Source: Owenia fusiformis (lineage: Eukaryota; Annelida; Polychaeta; Sabellida; Oweniidae). Taken from it: a stretch of 64,000 bases of DNA. Location: the NCBI GenBank assembly GCA_903813345.2, contig CAIIXF020000012.1:12074932-12138931 (forward strand), given 5' to 3'. Shown one piece after another: positions 42,770-57,700 of this stretch (the first letter of the stretch is position 1; the number at the start of each line of letters is the position of its first letter). A program made the position numbers and the translations under genes. The notes beneath the pieces were generated by a model. That model did no database searches. It had not been told where the DNA came from and saw only the letters and a list, made by a program, of their open reading frames with translations.

Positions 42770-45700
42770 GTAAGTTACTATATACCATAGTATACTTATT
42801 TCTTTGAGTTTATTCATCTTTCATTACAGATTAATTGAAACAGGTATCGATAGCATTGATGAAGATGGCTCTCAGAAGTTTTACCGCAATTCGTAGTTTT
42901 TGAAGATATTTGAAATGTCAGGTTGTAAACCTATACTTTTGTTTACACTTCTTTAAAGAAATCACTATTAATATTTGTTTATCAATGATAAGGTAAGAGA
43001 CGAATATCGTGCGAGGTATGGCCCGATTGGAAAATGGAATGTAAATTGTTTGTCAAAAGTGGTGACATAGTAGCTATTAAGGTAACACTTTGTTTTCAAA
43101 CATGCTGTATCATAATTATATATTTGTATTTTTATAATTTTATTAGAAGAAACATTATACAAGAATGTCGGTGACATATATTTGGATTATGCTTCCAAAA
43201 AAGGTGTTTACGATTCTTTTTAAATTACAATGATCTAAACACATTTCCGTAAAATGGATTCAAATAATATAATATGATATAACATGCAATATAATATAAC
43301 AGTATTGCTTACTTATGAATTGTGAATTGTTGCAACGTTCCCTAGCAAAGACTGTAATTAAACTCTGTATGAAACGTCGAACATTCTTATATTAACTTAT
43401 TAATCGAATTGTTGTTAAGTGTCTCATATGCCGACATCGGCAGGGCCAATGTTTTTTAATATCGTTTTAGTACTATGTAATATTTTATGGCGTGACACTA
43501 TAATAAATAATAAATACAATACAATACAATATAATATAACATAATATATACAGAATATCACATCATTTTGAGTGATATCATTTTTATCGCCGAGTTGATA
43601 TCAAATATCAACACGAGTGAGCGAAGCGAAAGAGTGTTGATATTTGATATCTACGAGGCGATAAAATGATATCACGAGAAATTATGTGATATTGGGTTTA
43701 TCCCATGATTACAATTCGCCAATTCTTCGTCAGACGAATTTGCACCGGCCATTTTGATTTGTACTTTACTCACTGCGCAGTAATATGCACTTCTTTCTGT
43801 ACATGATATAGTTCGTCATAAATACCATTTTAATCGTTATTAAGCAGCCTTCTAATCGAATTATATACACAATCGTAATTCAATACACCAATGAAACTTA
43901 AAGAGAATAAATTAACGGACCTATTTTCTCAAAAGAGAATAAATTATCTGACCTAATTTCCAACAATATTGTGGCGCGAAATGCAAATGTGATATCACAC
44001 GGATATGCGTGAGATAAACGATATCACACGCATATGAGTTTGATAAACGATTTTCTGGAAAATATCACACGGATTTCAATAATATCAGAAATATCAATAG
44101 CTGTTATTGTACAGATAACACATTAATCATGGGATAAAATATGATATAATATAATATAATAATATAGAGGTTATATATTGAAATAAAACCTATTGTTATA
44201 TCTTGAAGTAATACTTTTGAAAAAGGTCAAGGTCAAGTCTACTAAAGAAAGACCAGATGCATACATTCATATATTGGTAGACAACAAAGGCAAGTTAATC
44301 TTACAACAAAAAGGTTTCTTCAAGTGGAACGATTGCATTCACGTAAGCGGTATGTAGCATCAGCGTGTTGTTCTCTTCAAGTTCTATCGACCGTTTTGAT
44401 TTCCAAAATACTTTCAAATAAAATGTAAACTAAAAGGATTTGTGAACAATGTATTGTCGTTTGTACATACCAAGACATTTACTGTTTCTAAAACGTCCAT
44501 ACATTTTGCTAGAGTATTGGGAGCATTACGGTAACCCTGTTGGTGGAACACATTACTCTCCATTGGATGAAATAAATGTTAACAATGTCAAAGATCTAAC
44601 GATAGCTTGGACATTCCGATATGGACCGAGTCCTTGGGGGTATAAAGCTGATAAAGTCCTTAAAGAACAAACAGCGCCGATTATGGTAGAAGACGGGTCG
44701 ATATACGGTATATGTTTTATGTAAAAACAAAAATATATGTTGTAACCCATTCCACTCCCCGTCCCTATACACCTGAATACTTTGCTTATGATGAACCTCC
44801 AAGAATACGTCAGTTACCAACTCCCAAGTATTTTGGTGATATCTAAACAGTATGTACATATTGTAGTCGCATTCTTAGCCAAAATACACGAAACGGAACG
44901 AAAATACTTAAGAAATAGTAGTCCAGGCAGTTATTAAAATAGATTCACTTGTAATATTTTCCTGAATCAGACGCTTACGTATTCATCGAGACAAGCTACC
45001 ATAAAAAAAGACATGAGACATGATTACTCTTACTTAATTCTTCCTCATATTAGATAATGTTTTTATCAGGACATATGCCTTATTCATATTTTTCTAACTT
45101 AGGAAACGATCTATTGATATTTTGCACTCCTTGGCGAGCAATCGTTGCATTAGATCCTATAACTGGTACAGAGGTTTGGAGAAACAATGACGGAATCACA
45201 ATACATAGGTGAGTTGATATCAAGTTCACTTTATGTTTAATGTGGCTAAAATTGATAAACCTGCATCATAGAATGTATCTTTAAAGTCTAATTGTATATA
45301 GATTATGCTGTATATATTTGGGAACGGCGTCCGGGAACGGCGTATTCTATCGCGAAAATATCGCGAAAATACAATATTCTGCGATATATTTTGAAAAACC
45401 AAAAATTCTCAATTTTATTTTCTGCGGCGCAGAAAAACGGAATTCTAGTACGAGTAAGTAATAATCAGATAAAGATCGGGTAAGACGACGATATTTATTC
45501 GTTATATTTTTGCTGAGCACACGTTTTGATGTCGTGGCTTTTATCATGATTACTGTCGCGTCTTATGTTAAGTATCGGCGGATGGGCAAACACATGTCGA
45601 GGTGTTGCAACATGGGTGGATCCACTAAAGCCACGTGGAGCATTGTGTAAACGTAGCATTTATGTCCCTACGTTAGATCTCAGATTGTTAGCAGTTGATG

Positions 45701-48700
45701 CTGCCTCTGGAAGGAATTGCGGTGATTTTGGTATAGAGGTATGTTTTATAATACATTATATTTTGTAGTTACACCGAAATTAATACAATTACTCCATACA
45801 TCATTGGTGCAAGAAACGACTGTTTCGGAAGGAATATTACCAGATAGTGTTTGGATAGTGATACTATACTACAGTATGTGCCATGTGTTTTAATTAGAAT
45901 TAATATCACAACCTTAATTTCCATTGTCCTTATTTGTCGGTGCAAAATACCTAGTTAGTGATTGATTCACAGGTTAGGTGGTATTTGGCATTGTTTATAA
46001 NNNNNNNNNNNNNNNNNNNNNNNNNNNNNNNNNNNNNNNNNNNNNNNNNNNNNNNNNNNNNNNNNNNNNNNNNNNNNNNNNNNNNNNNNNNNNNNNNNNN
46101 NNNNNNNNNNNNNNNNNNNNNNNNNNNNNNNNNNNNNNNNNNNNNNNNNNNNNNNNNNNNNNNNNNNNNNNNNNNNNNNNNNNNNNNNNNNNNNNNNNNN
46201 NNNNNNNNNNNNNNNNNNNNNNNNNNNNNNNNNNNNNNNNNNNNNNNNNNNNNNNNNNNNNNNNNNNNNNNNNNNNNNNNNNNNNNNNNNNNNNNNNNNN
46301 NNNNNNNNNNNNNNNNNNNNNNNNNNNNNNNNNNNNNNNNNNNNNNNNNNNNNNNNNNNNNNNNNNNNNNNNNNNNNNNNNNNNNNNNNNNNNNNNNNNN
46401 NNNNNNNNNNNNNNNNNNNNNNNNNNNNNNNNNNNNNNNNNNNNNNNNNNNNNNNNNNNNNNNNNNNNNNNNNNNNNNNNNNNNNNNNNNNNNNNNNNNN
46501 TCCCAGAATCAACAGAAGAAGAGGGATCATGGTAAGTAGTGGGATATTGTTCAAGTAACTACCATAGGCTTATTTGTATGATAGATCTGAAACGTATGTC
46601 CTGTAACGAGGTGCTATGTTGGATACTAATAATTTTTTTTTTCAAAATGTGATTTTTGAAGGACATTTGTTCGAAAATCGTGAATTTATTCAGAACTAAA
46701 TTTTAGAGCTCACGCATGTGCATGTATATCTTTTATTAAGCGATTATATACACCAGTGCATAGCACTCATCCTCGAGTTTCTTTTGTAGAAAGAATTAAG
46801 AAAATTGGGGATAAAAAGCGAGAAATGAACTCATCTATACTATGCACGAAATTGGTTCAGAGAAAAATGCATTTTAAAATTTCAGTTCTCATAGAAATCG
46901 ATGGTATAGTAGTATCTAAAACATAAAACATTCTTCTTTTCTACCTAATTAGACAATCGAAATTTGTTTGTTTCGGAAGTTTAACATATTTAGAAAAGCT
47001 GATATCATCACGATGAATATCATTTAGGGGGCAACAATTTTTTATTATGCTCAAACATTCAAGGTTAAATTTGATGAAATAGCATGTTCATTTCTCAATA
47101 TTCGCAATGATGTTGAAAATATGACGTGTTTTCACTGTACAGTGAATAGTAAATTTTATAGCTCTTTTTTGCTCTTTAAAATTTTAGTGTATAGTGGAAT
47201 ATTTGATGAATGGAATAATCAAACTTTTATGAGAAACATGATGGCAAATTTTAATTTTAGAAAAATGAAAAGCTGACAATTTTTTTACCTAACCTTTTTT
47301 CTAAAATTTCGCAAATAACATTTAAAGGCATGGCAAATTAGTAAATGAATGATAAAAACATATTTTCTTTACATGGGGCCTTTGAGATATGTTTTTGGTA
47401 CTATTCTTTTTTATATTGGGATTAGAATGTATCATAGTAACAATATTGTCAATTGAGCAAGCAACAGGATCTTAAGAGGTTCTGGACAAATCATTTGATT
47501 CTGGACTTGACATATTTTTTTTCCAACGAAATCACATCCAAGGGTTGAATTTTTATTGGATATTTAGAGAGCGAGTCCTGTATTGATTTCAATAAAAAGG
47601 TTAAAATAGAACGCTATTTGAGAGTTAATCTTATACTTTCATTACATTGATAAATTAAGGCAAATTCTGAAAAATTTTAAAGTGCATTTTTTATGAAATA
47701 TTATCCAAGTATTTAGATGAAACGGTCTTATTTAAATACAAATCATAACATGATGATATTTTTTCATAAAATATTTCTTCAAGAAATTCAATTGAAGGCT
47801 CAAGATAAAACGAGCTAATTTAGGTGAAAACCCTTACATGATGATGTGTTTTCATGACTTCTTTCATAAAATTCCATCAAGGGGTGAAAATAAAATGATC
47901 GAATTTAAGTGATTTAAGGATCACGAGGATAGGTTTTCTTGGATATTTTCTATGAAATCCCATCCAGTAGTCAAGGTAAAATTTTTATTTGGTATATTTG
48001 GTCACGTGTTCGAACCCATAGAACCATATAGGAACGTCATTTTGAATGTTACGTGATAAATCCATATAAGGCTTTTAGAACAATGTGGGGAAAGATGAGG
48101 GGAAACCCCTGACACCTGTTCACGATTTTATCCGAACGTTCATCGGATCATTTCGGTTTTTATGCACTTCATTATTTTACCGAAGTTTGCCGATTCGATT
48201 CGTCGTATTTCGGAATATTGGGGACAATTTTATACTCCATTGGGAGTATTTTTAATCTACTTCTTATTACGAAGATTCCCGAACCTTGTTCGGATTAATC
48301 CGGATTTTCTGACCTACTTCATCTACCGAGATTTAACGAGTTTACATTCGGCTCATTTCGGAATCCTGGTGACAATTTTATACTCCATTTGAGTATTTTT
48401 GATCTACTTCTCTGGATTTTTGATCTACTTCTTATGACGAAGATTCCCGAATCAGTTCGGATTAATCCGGATTTTCTGACCTACTTTATCTACCGAGATT
48501 TAACGAGTTAACATTCGTCTCATTTCGGAATCCTGGTGACAATTTTATACTCCATTGGAGTATTTTTGATCTACTTTTTCTGGATTTTGCCCTACTTATT
48601 ATAAGTTGACAGCAAGCAAATCAAAAAGTTCGCCATGAACGGGTTTCGACCGACTAACCTAGAGAGTGGAAGCTAAACACGCTAGCCATGAGGCTAACGT

Positions 48701-51700
48701 TCACCTGTGTGAGATGATAAAAGTATCATATATTTATACCGAGCGTCAATTTAGAATGATCTTCGCTTTTGACTCCACTAAGATACAACTCGTCAGTTGT
48801 ATCCAGAATAGGTGAACGCCTATGGTGTTAGTGAATAACCAAATCCCAGGCGAGTGGTTCGTATCCCACCGTGATATGTTATTTTTGCTTTATTAATACG
48901 ACAGAAAGGAGCAAGGTGTAGGTTTGAAAACAAGACGTACGTTTATTTCAATACAGTTTTAGAAACATTAACCTCTGATAATTGAAGGATTTCCACTTCT
49001 GAAGCGCGACTAGATCTAAGAAGTTCATTAATCAAGACAGTGTAAACCTTTTAGATATATGTTAGACAATGTACACGCCCCGTGTGGAATCAACTAAATG
49101 TTACATTTTGGATTTCATTGAGATCCTGTCATAGTCCTAAAATTTATTTTTCTGGAACATCATTTTTTAAACACTGATACAAATTTCCCTGACATTTCCA
49201 TGACATGTCTACAGTTTCAAAATTCCCGGACTCTTTGGCCCTTTTTGACCTTATTTTAAAATTCTCTGACATTTCAGGCACTTGGAAAATTAAATCAAAA
49301 CCCTGACATTTCCAGGTGTGTACGAACGCTGGAATTATTCTTAAAATATCCTTCAAACCAAAGGGGAAAATGCTATGCACAAATACTCTAATTTAGTTTG
49401 TATTATAATGCGTTGTATTACATTGCATTGCATTGTATTGTGTATTTATTTGAGTGTCCGTTGACGGTAAAGAAGGCATTTAAAAGTTATTTGTGAAACT
49501 TAATAAACTTAATAAACAATACTTTAACAGTATTCTGTTATGGCAAAGTATATTTCATTTTTTCTCTTGTTCTCTACAATCTGCGTTGAGGACACTGAAG
49601 CATATGTCTGTATTTTGTTGGTGGGGAACAGCGTATCCTATCGTTCACGGAGCAAATTCAACTCTCGTTCACGAGTACCTTGTTTTTGGGCTCTTGTCCC
49701 AAAGATAACGATTGTATAAGGTTGCATAATCAGGATTATGAGCTTTCATGTTCTCATAGTTACATCTGTTGTAAAACGAATCTTGTCGCAACCTCTGCGA
49801 ATCACGACAGCATAACATTTGAATCACGTTGACATCATTGCAAAATTAGGCTAAATATGCTAAGTCAAGACGTTAATTAGCCCACGAAAGTTCATGGGTA
49901 ACTTGAGAACTACAAAATACAACCAAATACTTTTCGAACGTACAATAGCAATATTTCTCACCTAACGTCTTCATAGTTTTAGGAACGTATTTTAAACGCA
50001 TGATAGCCAAATATATCAAGATACTATATCTGCCTAAATGAAGTTATCTAGTGTTTACAAAGTTTTGAAATATATTATATCCAGATCCATCAGAAATTAA
50101 CTTATCCATTTACATTACTTTACTAGTTCTAGTATCTTGCATGACTCGTTCATAAGAATTCTTTAATTCTACCTCGTTCCCAATACGTCCTCAGACAGAC
50201 AAGAAATTGAAGTCACACCCGTTTGTTTGCGTGGCATATTTATACGTATACGCACTTTCTCTGATTATTGTCAAACAAATACATTTCAGGAGAAGAACAT
50301 AAAAAACAAATGCCTGAAACGAATGCCGAAACATAAATCCCAAGTGATTAAGTATAGAATGTTTTATTCTTTTACGATTTGATAAGAGACCGAGACTAAG
50401 AAATTAAATGCGACGAAATATTTTGACAACGTAATTTGTATACTGTTTTATTCTTAAAGTTCTATGCGATAAATTATTTTATCTGTTTCAAAATGTTTCA
50501 TTTTATTTTGCCTATATAAAAGAGATTGAAGAAGATAAGATAAACTGTTCCGTAATATATATTGTGTTTTAATAACCTTTTTTTAGAATCACAATGTAAA
50601 ATAAATCTCCCGTTCCTGCCATTCTGGTAACGCCATGCAATGGATGCAATTCAAAGTGAGAGAGAGATCTATGAATAACAGAATGCGTCCATGCCATTAA
50701 TTTGGCCAAATACATGGCATGAAACTGACGTAAGTTTAAGTAAGCTACGCCCCCTGCTTTCTCTGGTAAATTATGACTTTATTTTTCGGAGTAATGGGTT
50801 TCGGACAACTGGGTTTCGGAGAACTGGGGTGTACCCGATTACGCTTTGCACGCCGCTTTAAAATCCCGATGTCTCCAGAGGTAGTTTAATCCGGTAGCCG
50901 ACAGGCGTTTCTTGCATTATTGAATACAAGCTTACCTTATATTCGCGAATGCAACTAACGCCTTCCGGCTACCTGATTAACCGAGTATAATATGACCAAG
51001 TCATTTAAATATGAATGGAATAGTGGCAGGTACTATTCGTATTGACATGAGTTTCCAGTAAAATAATAGGTTAATCCGGTAGCCGACAGGCGTTAGTTGC
51101 ATTTGCGAATACAAGCTAAGACTATGATTTGGGAATGGAAGATTTCAGCTTCCGGATTAACCTACCATTCTATGGGCGACTCATTTAAATATGAAAAGAA
51201 CCTGACAATATTCCATTGATATTTTAATGAATTGCCCATAAAATAGTAAAGTAGGTTTATCCGGTAGCCGACAGGCGTTAGCGGCATTCGCGAATACAAG
51301 CTCCTTTATTTCATAATTTGGGAAATATATATTTTCACAATATTGAAATAGATGGTGGTTCAAAGTGGAATACATATCATACAAGTGTCACAGATATTTT
51401 TAGTGCATATATGGTCTGTCTTTGCATGACTTTGTAGAACATATCAAAACCCTGGGATCCACAGGGTAACAGTAAGTACATTTCGTTAGATCTTCCGAAG
51501 TTCATGCTTCAAAGTTGTCAAAGTTGTAAAAGGGTAATCCTTTTTTGAGTACGAAAGCGTACTTTTTGTTCAATAGCCTTTCCCAGCTGCTAATCTTTTG
51601 AGTGCATCGTGCATTCAACGAATTGTATTCACTTATTAACCAATCAGTGCCAGGAACAAAATGCACGCTTACTTTTTGGGCTAAGTTTAGTGTTTTATGA

Positions 51701-54700
51701 AGCATGCTACATACAAATGTTACGCTTTTGCTCATTTACTTTGAGAACTATCTATAGGTACACATTACCAATTGACTCCTAGATCTGAGTGAACAAGTAC
51801 CTCGTATTTTCCATTTTTCGATATTTTGAGATTTGTTGGCTGATGAGTAACTTGATATTTTATGTCTAAATATATTAAAGTGGTTAATAGTAATAGTTTT
51901 ATTGTACACCATAAACTGTTAACGTTTTAGAATTGGGACACAATATATGATTTGATAATAGAACAATACATGTATATGTCTTACTCTAAACTCGGTGGTT
52001 TGTTTGTTAGTATGGTTTCTTAACAGCTCAATAACTGTTGTATTAATAAGGCGTTATACTATGAAAAAAAGATTGAACGATGTAGGCATAGGCAGAGGGA
52101 GTATCACACTACCCTACCACGTGAACACATTTAAAAAGAATACAGGGTACAGTTAAGTTGCAAATAGAGCGGGTATTCTTTGTCCTTTTCCATAGGACTT
52201 TTCTGGTGATAGTGCGTTGCAAACTGCTCGATGAATCTATACAATGTAAAATCTAGTATTCCTCCAGAACTATGGAAATAAACAAAGGTCCTCCATTTGC
52301 AACTTCACTGTAGCCTGTATTCCTTTTAAAGAAATACGGGCTACAGTATTGGGGTATAGTAGTTTGATTTTTCAATATATCACTAATCTAGCTTCTTTCC
52401 TTGAAAAAACATGAGTTTTGATGTACGTATATCAAACATGGGCCACTGCACTATATTGAACCAGGGTGCCGGTGTTACATAATGTGATTTTATGGGCCAT
52501 CATACAACCACCTCTTGCCCACTTTATTCATGTTTTGGATTACAGTTTATACACAATGCATAAACAGCATGAAACAATCATTTCTACTTGTGGATTAGAT
52601 TTGTATACATCTCTTTGTGAACTGAGTGTTATGTTCAATATGTGAAAATATCATGGACTTAAATTGTACTTATATTTATAACCTGACCACATTTGCATAT
52701 GTTCAACAACTGACTGAGTGATCGAGTTCATCAAACAATGTTCGTAATAGAGGTCATGAACTTTGCTTTATTCATAATCCTATTTCTGCAACTGACTCAT
52801 ATTATGCATCTTATTATATAATATTATATGATTTATTTTGATTAGCAGTGTCTCATTAGCCATTGGTGGCTCGAGGCTTTTTGGATGATTGTACAGATGT
52901 ATATGTATGAAATTAAGCATGCGACACTTAAATAAAAAACAATACAATATTAAGCTTATAAACTTGCTGATCATATGATTTTAATATTTTAATACTACAT
53001 GATACTCATATCAAAATACCAATGTATTTGTGAACAACTCTTACGTTTGATATTGTACGAATTTTCTGATTTGCTGTAGTAGTCGTAAATGCAACATATA
53101 ACAATGTTATGTTACTTTGTGTCATATGAAAAATAAATTCGTACAAAGATGAGTTTTATTTCGATTGTTATTCAATGTAGAATACACGTTGTACATTATT
53201 TCATGTATAGGATATTGACAATAATCAGACTATCGTATTACAATACAGAAGAATAAAAGAGATAATGATATATGCATTCTAATTTGAGATTGACATGCGT
53301 AAAGGTATCAATATTTCATCTAGTATTTCATTTTATCCCTCCCATCCCATCCCACCCGCTCATCAGCAATCCCCAGAAAATTCGTTCGGTGCTTTTAAAT
53401 GTTAATAGTTCGGTTGAGTTTTAAAAACAAATCTTAAGCACTTTAAATCTAGATAAAATATTCATGATTTGATTGTGATTATCATTTCTAATTATTACAT
53501 GACGGTTCCATTACATTCAATGCGTATCTAATCCTCATAGTTTATACTCGATTTTCGACAGGTAAAGGTAATATATCAACCCTCGGTCCCTACTATTTCT
53601 CGTGTAGATATATTGCATAACTTTCTCAGATATATCCTGTATATTAAATACATTAAATAATATGAGGTTATATAATGGTTCTTTCTGTATATCGTGTTTA
53701 TACTCGAGTGAGTAAGGGAACATGGGGCAAAGCGGCCCTTAAAATAAAATTCGAATTTCTTCCGTACATAGGCATTTCTTATTCGTCAATCATTGCGCTC
53801 TTTGATGTCTTATTTTATCATTGGGTTGTATTTTACATTTTTCGAGTGTTCTAGACTAGTCTAAGACTATCTTCTGGAATATTTCAGCGATCAAAGATAA
53901 TTTAGAGAGTGGGGCAAAACGGCCCATGGTTGGGGCAAAACGGCCCACCTTTCATACATGTGTTTTAAAATCAAGATTAATCAATTATACGACTCGTCCA
54001 CACAAATCTTATCTTAACTTCCAAACAGTTAAACAGGCAGTGAATTCTTAGCCATAACAATAATACTAGTCATGTGATACGTGTTGGAGGGGAATAAGCT
54101 ACAAACCAAATGTTTAAATCCTTGTATTTGAAAATCACTTGTTCTTGTATATTTCCAGGAATTACTACCATTATATGTTTTTCACTCCTTAATTCAAAGT
54201 ATTTTATTCCTTAATTCAAAGTATTTTATAAGTAAAATGTTGTCGAATGTTGCAGGGGTTATAAACTGTCACCTCAGCGTTCTATTCTGAGTGTTTCAAA
54301 CCAGCAACCAAAGCTTCAGTTCAGGATTCAAAACATTATTTATTCTAACAAATTAACGTGATTTACATTCATTTGTAATGGAATTGTATCGATGCTGCTG
54401 ATCATGCATGGTTGAGTCTCACAAACTAGACTTTGCAAAAGTCACAACAGATTGAGTCTGGATCTTTGCATGCTTCATGCATCCATTCTTTACAGGAGGG
54501 ACACTGCACCCAATCTTCAGTTGGTGGGTCACTGTATTTCTCAGCACAAAAAATACAATTATATTGCCGTGTTGTGCTAGCTTTATCGGTTAAGCTAGAG
54601 CTCAGCATAAGCTTTTTCTTTGCGTTTTGTTCTTTCTTCTTTTCTTGCTCTTTTTTCTTTTCTTCCTTTTCTTCCCGTTGTTTTTTGAATGGCGAACTCG

Positions 54701-57700
54701 TGACAATTGACGCCTTTCCCCTCCTATGGCTGCATTTAGATTGCTTTCGTTTTGCCGGTATAGGTGACAAATCAGCGAGAACACTTGCAAAATGGATGTT
54801 TTCATCTTTGTTGGTGTTGGCCTTCTTGTAAAACACGTTCGTATTTATCCCGGAAGAATTGCTCTCTTGACTGGTGTTTCCAAAGAAGGAAAACTGATGC
54901 GGCTGTTTGCCATCCGACAGACTCGTATTTGAAGGAGTAATTCTGTTTGTAGCATGACGTTGGTTCTCTTCAATAGAAGGTATGGTGTTGATCATTGCTG
55001 TTGTCAGGGGCTCCGGAACTCGGGGCAAAGAGTTGGATGGGGGGGATGCATTTGATGCTCCGGGAGACATTATGCCTTTCACCGAAGACAGATCATTTTG
55101 ATGGACCCTAACGTTATCATCTTCAGCAGGAGGCATTACGCCTTTCACCGTAGAAAGGTTTTTTAGGGGGGGAGTATTGCCATCTACATTATACGCATCA
55201 TCGTTGTACGCAAAATCGTCATCTTCAAAAATATTGGGATTGTAGGGATACAGTCCTGTTACACGGAATCCGCTCGGGCCTTTGTCGGGGGTCGATACTC
55301 TCCTGTAAGCTTGTCCAAAGAGTGCAGCAAGTTCATAAGGTGTAATTGGAACGCCTGGATTTTCTGCCATAAACCTATCGCATTCGGTGTCTAATCTTGC
55401 TTTCAATGGCCTGAAGAAAACTCGATCAAGAGGCTGCATTTTATGGGTAGTGTGTGGAGGTAGCGTTATCATCACTATTCCCAATTCCCTGGCTTTCAGA
55501 ATTGACGCTAAACTGATATGAGATTCATGTCCATCTAATATAAGGATTGTTTTCCTAGCTGGTGTAGACTTAGCGTACTGAGCGTGTTGCTCCAACACCA
55601 AAGGAAACAAATCCTTCGTCATCCACCCACTGTCATTACACAAAAACAGGGTATTCGCTGGCGCACCAATCATCATTCTCGGTGGAATGGTTTTGCGTTG
55701 ACCGTAAATTAGTGCAGGCGGCGTGTAATCACCAGCGGCATTCATAAATACACTTGTAGTAACCGTTCTGCCACGCTCGCCGGAAGTAAGCTTTGCCACT
55801 TGCCGTGACCCCATCTTGGCAACAATACGTTCTGGCCGATGTACAATAGATATACCACTCTCATCCATGTTATAGATTCGTGTAGGGTCGGCGCGAATTT
55901 CTGGATGTTCACGCAGTTCTTCCTCATATATTTGGAAGAAGTCCTTTACAGCTTCCTTGGTAAACCCGTTTGCTCTGTTCAATGAAGTAGGCTGTGGTTT
56001 CCTTATACTCAGAGAGGTGCGTGAAAGAAAGCGCACCAGCCAGTCTCTCCCGGCCATCTTATTTTCTTTATTGAACGGATGTTGGATTCCCATGTGTTCA
56101 GCCAAATCGAAGGCTAACGCCCTCGTCTGGACAGGGGTTATCCCATGGAGATGTCGTTGAAGAGTTATGATATGGGTCGCTAGTTGCGCTTCAAATCCTT
56201 GATGAAACACAGGTGTAAATCGCCCTAATGTCACTGAGCCAGGAGTCGATACATTCAAGGCTTTGTGCCTGAAAATAGAAAGATACAAGTCCCTAATTAA
56301 TACAAAATATCACTTTATAACGTAACAATGTATTTACAACGATAAGTCTATATGCATATCCAATAATTATAAGTTAATATATCCCCTGGAAAACTCTATT
56401 CAAAACCTCTTAGAAAATAACTCTTATATATTGCATACTAGGGCCTAGTATGCAATGAGTTATTTTCTAAGAGGTCTTGGATATAGAGTTTATCCTGGGG
56501 ATATATCTACGTATTCCATAGTTTGCATGATATTCATAGGATAACATGTCAAAATAAAAACGGTATTTTTGTAATCAGTCGTAAAATATGATATTTTTGA
56601 CAAATTTGCACTTAACCATAGCATATGATGTTTAAGCCATGACATACGGCGTCGTATGCTATGAATATGGTTTTTTGTTACTTCAGACTCAAAACGAGGC
56701 TAAGTGTCAACATCGCCGGACCGTTTGGAAAATTTGAGTTAAATTACTTAATTTCCGACGACTCTGATTATGACTTTAACTATGGAATAAAAAGAACATC
56801 CTATGATTTACTCGTGATATGATTTTAATCCACTCATGGATATTGATATCCGCACTCTCTCGCTACGCTCGCTCGTGTAGATATCATATCCATTTGTGGA
56901 TAAAAATCATATCACATTATCTAAATCATAGGATATCCTCTATTTATCCCATATTTTGTTTCAGGTACATGCGACCCTCGGACAGATATATTATATTGTC
57001 CTCGGGATAATCGAAATGTACTGAACCTCATGTAGGATAATCTCTATATCTCCAGGGAAGATATAGTAGCAGATCAATTCATTAATCTGCTCCAGCAATA
57101 TAAGAGTATGAACATTTCACAAACTTAAACTCTACTTTTTAAGACTAAGAAAATGCGTACCCAAAGTACGTTTTTTAATTTTGGAACTTCATGAAAAAGT
57201 AGCATAAGTTTGAAGTATAGTTTTTGTTTCGTAAATCGAGTAAAACGTAAATTGAGTTCGCCTTTTAGGAGCTGGACCAGAATGGATAAAGCCTGTGTCC
57301 ATCCCGGTCCGGACCTTGGCAATAGCTCCCTAGATACACTATATATTCCCGCTCTTTATGTACCTAGAACCGCAGTACGTATGGAATACAACAGATACAA
57401 ATCATGGAATAAAAAAGTTACCTTCTCAATGTCGTCCTTGGGATGTTAAAGGTTTCCGATGCTACACGACTTGCCATTCCTTGTCTCATTGCCCGTACTG
57501 CTCTTGCAAGGTTATCCCCATGGTCTCCTATAGTTGTTTTTCTTTTGTACTCACGTACCATCTCTAGCCCTATAAGCAATTGCAAATGTGTTATAAATGT
57601 TTATGATTTACTCCTAAAACACTTTTCTGATCTGATATATCAGTATATGGAATTTAGTTACATGGTCCAATGATAAGGGACGGCTGTAGACAATCCAGTT

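Noticed and set aside
45958-46554. Long open frames spanning the N run on both strands
   Set aside because: They are produced by unknown bases with no stop codons; only the real exon 14 end at 46501-46531 is supported.
48162-48392. 76-residue frame repeated in both arms of the giant element
   Set aside because: It overlaps 140-165-bp tandem units, has no recognised domain, and its duplication is explained by the inverted arms.
50875-51310. CRISPR-like array
   Set aside because: Only three imperfect repeats with 185-bp spacing, in a eukaryotic transposable element.
54433-54831. 132-residue plus-strand frame
   Set aside because: Antisense to the Lys-rich and zinc-finger end of the transposase.
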